Assembly: GCA_036785705.1 (NCBI GenBank) | Contig: JAWUZG010000029.1 | Coordinates: 12,477,501-12,541,500 of the forward strand | Reading direction: 5' to 3' | Origin: Acanthornis magna | Taxonomy: Eukaryota; Chordata; Aves; Passeriformes; Acanthizidae | DNA: 64,000 bases | Shown here: positions 20,985-35,900 of the stretch, one piece after another | Layout: each line of letters opens with the position of its first letter | Numbering within the stretch: position 1 is the first letter of the stretch | Program-made: the position numbers and the translations under genes | Notes under the pieces: generated by a model | Database searches by the model: none | Told to the model about the DNA's origin: nothing | The model's input: only the letters and a program-made list of their open reading frames with translations

Positions 20985-23900
20985 CTCGAGATTTATGGTA
21001 GCAGGATCAGCTTTTTACCTCCAGAGATATTCCCCCCCTCCCAGCTGTTTTGCTTTTTAAATGGAATTGGAAGTGAATCTAAAAATACAGCCCAAAATGT
21101 GAAGTATAACGGATTATTCTTCAGTATAAGAGGTTATACTCAAACATGTGAATAATATTATGGAGGGAGGGAGGAAGTTCTAGCTCATTAATTTGCTAAC
21201 AAGTTTCAGTTAAATTTCACAAGTTCTCTGGGCACTCTTGGTCCTAAATCAGTGCAGAGGTGTCAGGGTACATCCATTACCTGTAGTACAGTGTATTCAT
21301 TCCCATTACACAGTCCTGCAGGACCTCCCTGTTCTTCATTTATACAGGATGTATCTGTTAAGCCCATGACTGATCCCAAAAAATCCCTGTGTCATTGTGC
21401 GTTTCATGATTTGCTGAAAAACAAGTGTAGAAAAAAGCTGGCTGAAGAAGAGCCTCTTTTTTTCTCCTCAACCTGCCAAGCTCAGGTTGGGTGGAAGAAA
21501 TGATCGGCCTAGAGATGCCTTCCTGAGTGAGACATTTCTGGCTACCGAATGTCAATCACTTTCAGACAACATGTCAAGACATACCTGTCAGTGTGAGGGT
21601 AGCCAGTCTGCCCATACCTTCGCCTCTCCTACCTACAAATTGTTCAAATAATAGTGCATCACTCCTGGGGATGTGTGAGACAAGGTAAAGACCAGCCTAC
21701 AAATGCTGTATCATCCAAACTAAATGATCTCTGCTGTTAAAAGATCAATATTCCTTCTTGCTGCTCTCTTTTTGTCCTGACAATCAATTTCATACCAAGA
21801 TAACATAGTAATTGTTTTAATCTTTCCAAAGCATGTGCTCTCCTGTGATCCTTTCTCTGCAAATACTGACACTCTTAAAACTGTTTTGCATGTTTCACTT
21901 TCAGACTTAGCTTTCCCTCACTGTAAGCTTTTTTCATTACTGTTTTTGTATAGGAGCCATATGAAGAATGTTAAAACAACATACAGCTGTTTGTTGGTGG
22001 TCTGCTGCCATATAGCATAGAGTGACACTCTATGGCCAAGGGATGCTCATGATCCCCTTCTTCTGCAGCTCCTAGGTTGACTTTCATGTTTGACAACCAT
22101 GAAACTATACTACAAAACCTGATGCCTGATCTGCGCTTCTAAGTTGTACTACACTCATTTCTTCAAGCTCACGTTTATTTTATTTGAAAACTTTATGTTA
22201 AGATTGAACTTAATCATATGTTAAGATTGAATAATTATTCTACATTCTAGACTCTGGGTCAGATTTTGTCTTTTGCCATGATCTTTTTCTGTTTTTGAAA
22301 AATATCTGCTCTGGATGCAGTTTTGCCTGGGTTGATAAGGCTAGAAGGAGGCAGAGTGCAGATGGGTGTGCTTGTTGATTTTTCCTGTATTAGATTTTAG
22401 TTGTAGTCAATTGCTGACCACAGGGGTCTTTACTCTTTCCAGGCTGTTCATGTTTTCTGCCATCCAAAACTGGAGATGGATTTTGTTATATGCGCAGTAG
22501 TGTCTGCTCAAGGCATGACCCAGCTTCCATTGAAGTCAATGGAAAGTCTTCCATTGGTTTCAGTATGTGTTGGATCAGGTCTGGAGTTGTGATCACAGCT
22601 TCATTTCACTGTGAACACTGTGAGTCATAAACTGAAGCCTTCAGAAGTTAGAGGCAAGGGGATTTATCCTGTCTTTTGAAAAATAACCTCTCCCCCACCC
22701 TGCTTTGACATTGACAAGAAAGGGGTAATTATGCTGATGCATAAATCAACAAGAAAAATAGCACTGCCCTGGTCTCTAAGGAAATTTCAGTCTAAATTCT
22801 CACATTTTGCTTGTATCAGATGTAACTTATGTGCAGCAATCAGGGTTGGCCAACAACCACATTTTTCTACAAAGCATTTTCTGAACTTGCAAATGTGGAC
22901 CTTAATCAGACACAGCCCTGTTTGAGTTATTGACTGAGGTTAATCAAGGACACAGAGTTTTGCCTGTGTGGGATGGCTTGCAGGCTCATAACCGCAGAAG
23001 AACATGAAACTTTCAGGTTTTATTGTAGATATATGTTTCAAATTCATCTCATTTGCAGTGTGACATTTTCATACCTACATCAACCCAGTAAAACATACCT
23101 GCCTCAACTCTGGTAAGGTAGCCATGAGGTTAACATCCAATTGCTGCTTCATTACCATCACTTCTTTGCCCATCAGTTGTTTCAAGAGCACCTGAGATGC
23201 AGTGACCACACTGGTCAAGACTGCCCCCTCCCCATCGTCCAGCTGCACCGTGTCACCTGCCACCTGGATGCACACCTCGCTTGCCAGACAACCAACAGAG
23301 CCAGTTCATTAGAGAAGTCATAGCTGGTTGTTTCAGCCAGCTTGTTGGGTGGATGTTTCTCTAGGTCACACAGCTGGCTGCCCATACTCTGGCTCAGACT
23401 ATAAAAACTACCAACAGTGATCCTAGGCTGAGATTTTTAGAGGAGAACCTATTCCAGTTGGATTCATTACTGGGCTTTCTTTTTCACTTATTTTACAGAC
23501 CCAGCCTTAGCTACACTCTGCTGCTTTTATTTTCTCCAGTATGCCTTGCCCTGCTGCTTCTTTCCCCTTCAAGATCAAATTTTTGGGGATAGACAAGGAG
23601 CACAGAGACATTCTTGAGGTTTTGTGTAGTGTTCAGCTGATATCAGTAGAGAAAGCATGTTTTTCTTGAGTGTATAGTGCCATTTCCCATTTGGAATAGC
23701 CCATTTCGGGTAAAATGTGAAAGGGAAGCACTTGAAAGAGCCCCCTAGAGGTCTTGAGGCAAAGCTGTGTTCGTGCTGTTAAACACAGAACATGTTTTTT
23801 AATGCTTTATTGCCTCCTACATGAAGTTTCTTCCTTTTGTGCTCTCTGGATGTTAAACCTTCCTCGCTTTTGTTCAACCTTCTGTTGGCCTCTGTCTCAG

Positions 23901-26900
23901 GACACTTCACAAAATAGGTATCAGTCATCAGCATGGTTTGCAGTTGGGGCAAAAGTGTTTCTTTTTAAGGTAACTTCCAATGGTATAGATTTGAATGTGA
24001 CCTCATTGCAAACTGGTGAGAAATCCTGGCACAAAAAGGTCCAAACAAAAAATCTTACTGACTGCATTGTGGCCAGAACTTGATGTCATCCATCACCTTG
24101 CATTTTCTTGGAGAAACAGAGCAAGGGGTGTGCTGTTTGGCATTGCTGAAGCCACTCAACAGGTGTTAGTTCTCAGTTATGAAGAAAGAAAAGCATGAAG
24201 TGAGGAGCAGAGCAGAAATAATGCAGATGGTGTTGGAGGGCTGGAGAATTACTTGCCACATACTATGTTCACAGAGTTTCACACTTATCTTCCATACTAT
24301 TTTCCACAGAAGGATTTTCAGGGAAGGCCCAATAACAGGTTGTCCTATGAGAAGTGTGATGGTGGGGGAAAAAAATTCCATGTGGTCAAGTCAGTAGGAG
24401 GAAGAAAATCCCTTTTTTTTTTTTTTTTTTTAAATTTCTGTATTTTAACAGTATCCTCCTTGGCCTATTTTACCATACTCAGCGCATTGAGATGCCTGTG
24501 TAGTTGAAACTGTCAGGGTTAGTGTGTTAAAAACTGTAACTACACAGCAGAAAAACAATCAGGAGGTATCTAGTCACTGTTAATTTAAAACCAGAACTGC
24601 ATGTTGTTAATTCCTTTAGTTCAATCATATTTGCAAAAGATAGGCACAGTTAAGGGGAGGATAAACTCCTCACCTGGCAACACAACCTGCTGGTGTTGTG
24701 ATAGAGGAGTGACAAAGCTATGTTTAGAGAAATAAGTCTCTTATTCTGGCAGGCTCTTTGCCTGTGTGTGTCAATCCCTGTCCTTGACTGAAGAGAAGCA
24801 GCATAAGGTCAGGTACAAATATAACAGCATTCATCTGGAGAAGAGGTGATGACTTTTCAAAATAAACAGAGTGTGGGCATGCGTGTCTGACTTATCTTAA
24901 CTACTTTTTAGTTGTTTTAGGATGTGTGATTGTAAAGGAAAAAACAGCGGTGTCTGACCTATTAAAATCATATAATCCATCCGTTCTGTGGTCATTGTGG
25001 TGACTCAATAGGCTAAGTATTGAGCTACCCTGAGCAACTGCAAATTTGTTTCCCAGACTTGGTCTTGGGAGTGGTTTCTGCAGTTTAATGTTTAGGGGAA
25101 TGAAAGACTGTCATGGGTAAAATTTTCTGCGTTGGCCAAGTTACTCAGGAGCCCAAACCCCATTTTTTAAGATTGTGTAGAGTGCGCATACTTGTGAGAC
25201 CCTTAATTTGTAGTGAAACAAGTGAATTTTCGGCAGTTTCTTAAATGTAACCTGCATTCTTGGGATCTAAAATTCTTCATTAGCTGCTGTATACACAAGT
25301 TATATACATAACTTGCTTCTGAGAACAAGAACTGAAGGAAGGTACTAAGACCTCCTGCATTTACTTTCCTCCTATAGATGTCAAGTTGTTTCAGATACCT
25401 GCTGCTGGTAATGACTGTGAGTTTGGAAAGGTGGCTTTGGAAAGCTGCTGTGCTCGATGCACACTGACAGTCAGATGCCAGGCAATAGCCTGAAGCAAGC
25501 CTCAGTTGCTGTAGTGAGAGCTGTGTGATGCGGTATGGAGGGTTGGCTGTACAAGCCTCAACTCCTGCATTTCCATCACAAGCCCATTTACAAGTCAGTT
25601 TACTGAGCCCCTCAGTGATGCTCCCTGCCAAGGCAGCTGGCTCCTTGGAGAAGGGCACTGTATAAGGAGGGAGCTGTAGTCCATGAGGGCTGCATGGAGA
25701 AGCATCTCCTCTCACTCGTACTGCTCATTCTGTTTGTTTCTGCCTACAGGCAGCAGCAGTCATTTCCCTTCCCAAGCTCTTGATCTCTTTGGAAGTCAGC
25801 CAGGCTATACAGTTCAGGAAGGCACTGGAGTCAATTGATTTTGTTGCTACAGGTGGACTGGTTGGGAAGAGATTAAAACACTACTCAGGGGAGGCAGCTG
25901 AAATTCTTCAGCCATCGAACTGCAGCAGTAACAAGCAAGTGGACTCTTATTAGAGGAAGTTTGGAACTGTTGGCTTAGCAAAGCTTCTGCTGTCTTGTGT
26001 CCTATGCTTCTTTAAACAACAGCATCTTTGTTGGTTGTGAAAAAAACCAAAAACACCTGAGTATGAATAAAGCAAATCCATTGCTTTGAGATGGCTGTTC
26101 TGTTTAGTGCAATGTTCTTGAAACCGTTGCTTGTGCTAAGTCCTCTGGAGCCATTTCATGCAATACCAAAACACAGCACACATCCAAACTGAAAAAATAA
26201 ACTGGCTCTTAAATTCAAAATAGCAGGATCCACAAAACCCTTTAAAGTTGGAGAGAAAATGTAGATAAAGAGTGTCCAGTGACCCCAAATTGATGACGTG
26301 CTGGAATTCTTGTTGGTGTGCTTAAAAACCACTGCTAGACACACACTGGGGTCATTACTACCATGTGAGTTATAGATATTGTTTACTGGATGTTCTTTAA
26401 AAAGAGATGTTCTCATTAAGGAGTTTCGTTTTCCTAAAAAACATTGTTAAATGGTAGTCACTAACACCATATTGTAGTTGATACTAGTGGATATTGGCTT
26501 AAGCTTTTTATCCATCTGAACCCTTAAATTTAGGAAAATACTTCTTTCTTCCCTCTTATAATCTCTTTCTTGTCTGTTTGAACTTCTTGAAATAATGTGT
26601 GTTTGCATTGAAACTTACGGCTCATTTTGCACTATTGGACATTATGGCAAAGACTTATGGCAAAACCAGGACTGCACTGAAAATATATGCCTACATCTCT
26701 GTAACTTAGATCAGGGGACCAGTGTTTTCAAAAGATAAATCCCTCTAAATTTTATTCAGGGGGTAGGTCGTTTTTTGTTGTTGTTTTTTGGGGGGTTTTG
26801 TTTTGAGTTTTGGTTGGTTGGTTGGTTGGGTTTTCTCTGTGTTTTTGGGGTTTTTTGTTTCTTTTTTGGGGTTAGGGTTTTTTGTTTTTTGGTAGAGATT

Positions 26901-29900
26901 TAAAGTAGGCATGAATAGAGAGAGATTCAGTGTTCTGTGGTCACAGACAGCTGATGGTGACGTGACTGCACAGCTAAACAAACACAATGAAAGACATCTT
27001 TATATTCATGATCTTAAATTGGGCTCCATTCAGCTTGAGACCTGATGCAATTTGGATGTCACAACTGACAACATCACACCTATTCTCACAGGACCAAAGG
27101 CCATTCATCTGAAAAAGTATCTCCTCTGAAGGAAAAATCAGAATTTTTGAATATAGGGCTTCTGTGAGGTTAAAAAAAAATGTTTTCCAGATGGAGACCT
27201 GATTTTCTTTGCGTATCAACAGGCTTATCCATTTATTAACTGCATGGGTCAGGGTTTCAACTGTGTGACATTTTACCAGACAAGTGAAGTCAGTGAAATG
27301 GTACCTTATTATGCCTTTATTGGTATGCCAAGTCACTAGTTGATGCAAAATTGAAAGGTATGGTTCAAGTATCCTTCTATCCTCTCCATTTTCTATGAAC
27401 TAACTGGTGGCTAACCTTGACATGGCATAATAAATAACACTGAGCTATTCAGACTTGATGCCATTCAGCTCTGAATCCGTGTAGCTGCAGCAGCAGCAAT
27501 CCAACTCCTGAAACTCACCTTGGTAAGCTTCATCCCTGTCTTCAGACAACTTTCATCTTGGCCTTACCTACAGATTTGCAAGGAATTACATGCTCAGCAA
27601 CTAGAGGAGCTCTCTCTCATGAAGTATTTTTACCTGTTGCTCTTCTTTACTCAAAAGGGAAATTATTTTCTCCTCCAAAGTGTTTTCAAGGCATGGTATA
27701 GTGTCTGACGTGCTGGGGAGGGGATGATGTCTGGGTAAAACAGGGCCACTTTGTGCAATATTTTGGCTCCTCTAGAATAAGGAGCATTATGCCCGACGTG
27801 GCATTGCATAACATGAAGGTACCAGTGGCCAGTGGAAGTTCTCCTCACATCTGCCAAGCAGCCCTGTTTCTTTCAGTTGTTTTTGTTTACTGCCTCACTT
27901 TCATGGCCCTGAGGGAGATGGATGTATGTTGACTAGAGATCTTAGATTCCACAGGGGAATTTTGTGTTTTCCCGAGGCTCCAGAGGATGCTTTTTTGCCT
28001 ATATCATGGTCACTCTCCCATATCTGAGAGTCATGGGCCAAGGACAGAATTTTCTGCCAAAAGTTTTTTCCCATGTGTGAAAGCATGGATGGTTCAACAT
28101 GTGAGACAGTCTTTCTTTTAAGTAGTGTATTAATTTCTGGATCTGGTACCTCTTATATTTTCATACCCAGGAGTAAATTGGGGGTTTCCAACAGCAGCCT
28201 GAATGTCCTTGTCCAAAACCTAATTTATGACAAGTGGCAGTAAGAAAGAAAGAATCACTTGTTTTCATCTGAACTCGTGATTTTTTTTTCATCTTTTATA
28301 AATAAAGAACCTTGGAAAACATTTATTTAAGAATCAGTTTAATCATTGTTTTGAGAGTTACGTGCACACATTTGGCTTTGTGTCCCACTCCATTATTAAA
28401 AGATACTTCCCATGTATCACAAAAAGTCAAAAAGGTAAGGTAACTTTTACAATTCTTGTTTTTGCTCTGAGAACTTAATTAGCAGCATTCCTGCAGTTGA
28501 TAGGGTTGTTCCCATAACTTAGTAATGACCATATTTTTGCTTTTACAGATTTTTGTTTATGTATTTTCACGATTTTGAAAATTTCTGGCATCAGAACATT
28601 AATTTGGCAAGCATTTTCTTCTTGTACAGTACTCACACTGTAGTTACAAGAATTTTTCAGTCTTTGGCTACTAAGAGTTCATATGTCTGGGGAGCTAGTT
28701 AGCTATTCATTCCATGAAAGCTTATTTTATCCCTTTCATTCCTTATAAAATTTACCCTTCCATTCTAGCATCATCCAGACTATGTTTTGTGGGCTAAATC
28801 CAGCCCAGAGGGAACTTCCATCCAGCCTTCTGCCTTTCCCTAGTGAATAGCTCCTTTTTGGATTAATGATTGTCTGAAATTTGGATCCCTCTGAGTTGCT
28901 GCCCTTGTGTCCATGTTGGAGGAGCACATTTTCTTAAGGGTGTAATGAAGTATGATAAAATGGCCCCTCAAACACCTCCAGATAATGTAATCCTCCTTAT
29001 CATCAGGACAAAGAACAAAAACCTCTGTCTTTGTTCTGCTCTGTTCTTTTTCAGGGCTTGGGACCAATTGCAGTAAAAAAAAAAAAAAAAAAAAAAGGGT
29101 GGCGTAAGATAGGAAATGAAGATAAATCAGTAATAAGACTTTCCATTGAGGCTTTGGTCTCTGATGTTACCCATCCCTTACTCTGTCAGTTCTGGTACTT
29201 TCACACTTAGGAAGCCTTAATTTGCTGTCCTTCTGTTAGCTCTTTGTAGGAATTCACAGTTGCTACTTCATCTGAAAATCGGATGGTTCAGTAGGTATGA
29301 GGGTTCCTAAAATTGTGTTGAGCTTCGCCATTTATTTTGGTGAAACCCTACATAGGAAAGCTGGTGTGAGGCCTGTATAGCTGCAAAACAGCTGGAAATT
29401 TCTCCTTAAGTAGTCTGTCTGCATGGAAACCTACTGTTTGTGTGGATACCTGTTGTTTCAGAAATTAATGTTTCTGAGGGGAAATGGCCAGATTTTCCCC
29501 CAAGTTTTCCAAGGGTAGTTTTGTGTATGGTAGTGCTAAAGGCTTTTAAACTCTCATATGGAGCCCAGAGTCCACCCAGTGAACACAGTGAAGAAAGTTT
29601 TCATTTTTCATTCTTTCAGTATCTTCTAATGCTTTTTGCAACTGTGGTTTTATCATATTCAGATACTTTTCTTGCCAGGAAACTTACAATTCTGCCATAC
29701 TTTTAGGCAGCCAGCACTGGAAAGTTTACTCATGCTGTGCAGTTATGGTAATCCTCAGAGGATATTTATTTGGAGTGCAGAATTTTGTACAGAATGAGGA
29801 ATTCTTGCTACAATTAGTTCCCAAATTAATGTATCACTATTTAATTAGATCCAGATTTGTGACTTACATCTTCTGTACAAGAAATTAATTTTTTTTCTTA

Positions 29901-32900
29901 TCTATGAGAGTATCTGGGGACTTTGAGCAACCTGGTCTAAAGGAAGATGTTTCTGCCCATGGCAGGGGAGTGGAACTAGATGATCTTTAAGGTGCCTTCC
30001 AACCCAAACCATTCTATGATTCTGTGATGACTTGGACATCTCCTTGTATCATTTTAAGAGTCTGTGCCCAAAACCACACAGGATTTGCAAAGCCAGACTG
30101 GTTTGTTACCCTATCTGTTCCAGAAAATAGTGGGAGGGACAAATTTGGATAATGTGCTTGGTAAAGTGTGAAGGTGAGGCATTTCCTGTACTTTTTTTAT
30201 AGATGGAAAAGAAGAATTAGGGAGAGTAAAAGGAGAGAAGGGTATGAGAGTGGAGATACCCTATAGTATTAAGTTTATCCCCTTATTGAAGTTATTGAAA
30301 AGGGAAAATGTAACCTCCTTAACATAGCAGAAGACAAAAAATTGCAATTTTTTTTAACTTCTGCTCTGCTTGTCTCTAAACCAAATGTGAGCATGAAGAT
30401 ATTGATTCTCAATACATTCATGTGCATTCTTTGTTTATTGACATATTTACATACATTTTTTGTTAGTTTCATTGAGTGTAAGAGTCAGTAACTTCACAGC
30501 ATATGTACCTCTTAGCCAGGATATTTTAAGTTCCTAAATTTCTACAGTAAATTGTCTAGTCTTCTGAAGAAGAAAACTGTTGGTCACTAGAGATGAAAGC
30601 AAAATTTCTTATAATTTAGAGATGCCCAGAGTACCCAGCTGTCACATCAGTTGTGCTAACATAGTCAGGCCGCGTCAAAGTGATGTAAAGTAGATGATAT
30701 TTGAGGCACCGCCAAATGCAGGTACAACTGCTCAGCTGGACCCTGGTAAAGGGATCCAAGGTGGGTCAAGTGTCTTACTGTATTTTGGAAGTCTAGCACA
30801 CATCTGAAACACAGTTTGCTTCTCTGGATTTCCTTTCTTTGTAAGAATGGAAAAATTCACTTACAAGCCTGATTCACCCCCCGCCCCCCCCAAAATATGT
30901 GAACACCGTTTCTGGCTGTAAAACTCCATCGATTATTTTCATAGATAATTTTTGTGGTTTTTAAAATGTCCTTTAAAATGTTATAAAAAGTAAAAGATCA
31001 TCTCATCATTACAATATGTGTACGATGTTTACCAGGATCTTAGTACAGTGTTTGAACAAGCATCAAATATAAGGAAAAAAGTCAGCTCAAATCATTAACC
31101 CAAACTGTTTCTACTGAAGCAGCACATGTAGAAATTAAGTTTTGTGAGACCTGATCGTAGCAGCCTCCAGGTACAATGCCCTTGAGATACACCTGCCGTG
31201 TAGGGCACTGGGGCAGGCAGTGTCAGCATGAGGCTTGGTTGGTGCAGAAAGCTTTTTCCATCCTCTCTTCCCGTGGTGATTCAGTAGCACCTCCCTCTCT
31301 CAGAAACCACTGTCCTGTTCCCTGGATGAGTCCAGCTAATGGTTAATACAATGCAGAGAACGTGGGAGATCAAGTACCCCAAGGGATACAGCAGACCAGA
31401 AAACAAATGGATAAATGAAAATGCTCCAAAGATTTCTCACAGGCAAATTCATTTTTCTGAGTTTCCATACTCTCAGAATTGTAGGATTTTTGTCAAGTTA
31501 GCTGCAGCAAGTGACTACGTAAAAAACCCCTCCCAAACAGGAGTTTTTATGACAAAAAGATATTTTATATAATTTAGGTATTTGCAGTTAAGGATATAAA
31601 GATGTTAATTACTTTGCCTAAAAACAAAGCCCACAACACTATAAAGGAAAAGAACAAGAAGTATCGTTAAAGACAGAATATGTAAAAGTCAGCTTAAACT
31701 TGTGGAAATACATTTTTGTGGAGTTGTGATTGCATAAAATACTACGTTTACATTTCAGCATCTCCTTATGTTGCCCTCTTGAGATAAATTGATAGCTGTG
31801 TTAGGTTTTAAACATTTTTCAGCTTATTTTTTCTTCTAAATGGAACATCTATTAAACACCTGATGCATCTGTAAAAATCAGTGAAACTTTTCCAGCTGAT
31901 TTCACAAGACTTTAGGTCAGGTTAATGTATAATTTTGGAGAAGGGGTAATAGAGCCAGATTTTTCTCTAATTACATAGCTGGAGGATGGAAATTGCAAAC
32001 AGCAGCAGTTACATGAGGATCTGCTTTTGTGATGTGGAAAGAACAATTGTCTCTTGACAATTGGAAACATGAGAGATGGGAGAGAAAATCTGATGGGCAG
32101 AAAGTAATTCTGCTCATATGCTTCTCTGGGGAGAGAATTCAGGGGTTTCTTATGGAGCCTTTGAATACAAAAAAAACCTGTGTGGTAAAATTGGGCACTT
32201 CAGTTTTGCAATGATTACTCTGACACACTGAATTTTAGAAAATACTGAATGCTGTCTCTCTGCGAATTTGCCCTTTCCAAATACCTTCATGTTGAACACC
32301 CAAAAAAGGAAGCTGTTAAAAATCACTGGTTAGTTTTAAAAATCTTGCCCATTAAATATATAAAACAATGCAATTAGAACAGAAAAAAACCTGTAATATG
32401 CAAGTATGAAACTGTGTAATTTTGAAATAATTATAAAGTAATTTTCTCTTTAAAGAAAAGAGTTACTTTCATTTCTGTTATGATTATAGGAATGGTAAAG
32501 GAAAATACTTCTAGCATGCACAAAAGTTCTAAATTCATTCAATTAAGCAAATCTTGAAGAAAACTATGGTTCCCTGTTAGTGTATGTAGGACACTGGGCT
32601 CTGTGTCAGGAAAACACCCCAAAATTAGGTAAGCATACCAGTTTGCTAAAGACTTCAGTTTGTATTTGTGTGAGATGCTAAATGGTAAAGCTATTTCTGT
32701 CGTGTTTGAAGCAGCATGGGTAGTCTAAACATGTTCAATAGGTCTAGTGACCTTTTCCTGAGTAATGGAAAACTTTCAGCTGTGCCAGTGTAGTATATTT
32801 ATACCAATATTATTTACAGGTCTTGCTCTCTTTGCTACTGCTTCTTAGAACTGTCCTTGAATGAAAAATAAACGTCAGGGGTTTAATACAATTGAAATAG

Positions 32901-35900
32901 CTATAAACATTCTTAAAAATAGAAATGTATGCTTAACCATGCTTCCTTTAGCTGATTGCAGTGACTCCAGCAACTGTTGTTTCTGTGATGGACTAACAGA
33001 TAACCTGTGAAATGGTTCTGCATCAAGCACACTGATGTGTGCCCTAAAGCAAGTACTCAGTAACTTGAAGACAAAGGTTTTGAAGTGAATTTTCATCTAT
33101 TTATTAATTATGTATTTTCATCCCAGCTGATTTTTAAGGACATGCCAGTTTCTTGTGTTGCATTGTGGATATTGCTTACAGAGGATTCCTACAAGCAGTA
33201 GGCATATGGTGACTGCTGAAAGCTGCTCCCCACCCCCAAAGGTGGAAAAGTTGTTGTCATAACAAAAAGCACAATAACTCAATAGAGGACCAAAGAGAAA
33301 CAGTTTGATGAAAATTAAGTTTAACAGATAGTTCAGCATTTTAATTATTCCCTATGAATGCTGAACATATTTCATTTGACTCCTGTCTCACCAGTCTTGA
33401 TTTTAGACAGTATTTAATTCATTCAGGCACTAAAAACAGTGTGATGATGTAGTTAGGGTTAATTGTGCAAGCAAATAGAGCTGAAGGTCATCAGTGTGCG
33501 GGAGATAGCACCATCCCTCAAATTCTTATGTGAAATAAAATGGAGCCTTGTGCTGAGACTCCTCAGAGAGTGCCACTGTTGTATTTGGGAGGTCTCAGGA
33601 AGTCATCCCCAAAGATTGTTCAGCATCTTTGGGAAGGTAGCAGTGTCAAGAATCCAGGTCTTATTATATCAGGGTTAATTGATTGAGTTAGTCTGTTACA
33701 AAAAAATAAAAAAAGACCAGCAGCCATCAGTATTCTCCAATCAGTTATGTGTAACGCTGGGAAGGTTTCCAAGTTGCCGTATAACCTGTTCCTCCATCCT
33801 GGAGAAGAAAAGCTTTACATGCATTGTCCCTGATCCCTGATTTTCTTACCAGTTCTTGTAAAAGCTGGACTGTAAGAAGGCACAGACATTTTCAGAGTAT
33901 CTCCTAAGAAAGCCCTCCTTGCCTCGGGTGACATGGAGAGAAATAGGTATTCATTTTTAGCTTTTGATATACTGGCCATCTTATCATCCTACCTCAGTCT
34001 TGCTGTTGTAGACTAAACATGCTCAGTTTCTTTATAGGTACTGTTTCTTACAGGTCCCACTGTTCTTGCTGGTCTCTGGACTGTATCCCATCTGTTTATC
34101 TGTTCCTTTAAGTAAGGCATCCAAAGCCAGGAACAACATCAGCATTCTGGTCTCATCAGGACTAAGCAGAACAGAGTAAATTACCTCCCTAGTGGACCCA
34201 AAACTGTGTACTTCCCTTTCTAAATGTGTGTACTGCACCATTTGTCATTGGATATGTGTTCAAAATGCCATTTCCTTTACTACCATGGAGCAATTAGCAT
34301 CTTCCCTAATTATATGTTTTCTTTCCCTTCAGACATTCCCTTCTTTCCCATAATTCCTCTATTTTGTACATTTTCAGTCAGTTCCACCCGGAATTTTAAC
34401 ACACTGACACATTGTATTTGAACCCAGTCACTAATTTATGCACTCACCTAACAATATTACTTTTGATTGATGGCGGCTGCTGAAGGAAGAAGAAAAAGAC
34501 CCACACAATGACTTCTGGTTGAAATGAAGTAGTTATTTTTGCATTGGAGGTGGAGAGGAAGAATGAAGTTCAGTGCCATGATTTCAGGTTGCATTTATTT
34601 CCAGTGCAGTGGATCTCCATCTTTCACGTTTATTTTACAGTAAGCTATACTCAGATCTTTGGATGGAGGTATTAGAAAGTTGAAGAGTGCTTAGCTTTCA
34701 AACTGTTGCAAACTGATTATCTGGCCTGACTGCCAAACTCCCTTAAAAACAGACAGTCTTTTTATTTTTTTTATTGGACAGATATCAGACAGACCTGAAT
34801 CATCCCTCTTAAGGAAATCATTGCAGATGGAAGGTGGAAATCATTACATCTTTGGACAGCAATCTGGTACAAGCGCATATCCTCACAAATTTTTCCAGGG
34901 AATATTCCATCATGAAAGAAAAGTTTGCTCTATCAGAATAGGGACCTCCTCCTCCTCTGTTCCAAAGGGCAATCTGTTCCTCAGACTTTTTCATGATTAC
35001 TTTTTCTGCAGGAATGCATACTGAAGAGCGACTAACTGGCCAAGTATATATATGATGTGATTTACAATTTCAATGAGCATCTCATTGTAGGGCTCCTGAA
35101 TTTCGTGTAATTCATGGTCATGGTACATGAAGATCCTCCTCTGTTTATACACAGAAATTAAGATGTGTAAGAAGCTGCAATACCCAGTTCTAGTTGAAAA
35201 AATATTGGTTTTTTTATATTTTATTATTCTTTTATTTTGAAGTACGTGTCTGGTAAAGGGAGAGTATTTAGTTATGTGTAATTAAGGAACCTCTTTCTGG
35301 TGTGTAAAAATAGATACTATCACAGGGGACAGAGCTAACATTCAATTTAGTATCCTGTCTGATTAAGAGGAAGGTGCGAAAACTTCAATTAAATCTGACA
35401 ATTAGAACCATCAAATCATTTAGGTTGCAAATTACTTTCAGGATCATTGAGTCCAAGAGTTAAACTAACGCTACAAAGTCCACCGCTAAACCATGTTCGT
35501 AAGCATCACATCTTCAGGGCTTTTAAATACTTCCAGGAATGGTGACTCAACCACCCTGCTGACCCTGTTACAGTGCTTGAAGAAAATCTTCCAAATATCC
35601 AGTCTAAACCTCCCCTGGCACAACTTCAGGCCGTTTTCTCTTGTCTTATCACTTGCTCCTTGGGAGAAGAGACTGGCACCCACCTGGCTACAGCCTCCTT
35701 TCAGGATGTTGTAGAGAGCAGTAAGTTCTCCCCTGAGCCTCCTTTTCTCCAGGCTAAACACCCCCAGTTCCCTCAGGCTCTCTTCATCAGTGTTGTGCCC
35801 CAGACTCTTCACCAGCTCCTTTGCCCTTCTCTGGACACACTCCAGGACTTCAGTGTCCTTCTTGTAGTGAAGGACCCAAAACTGAATGCAGGGTTTTAAG

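Noticed and set aside
26872..26877. Interstitial telomere repeat
   Set aside because: Only one TTAGGG unit is present within a G/T-rich tract, so it is not a telomere array.
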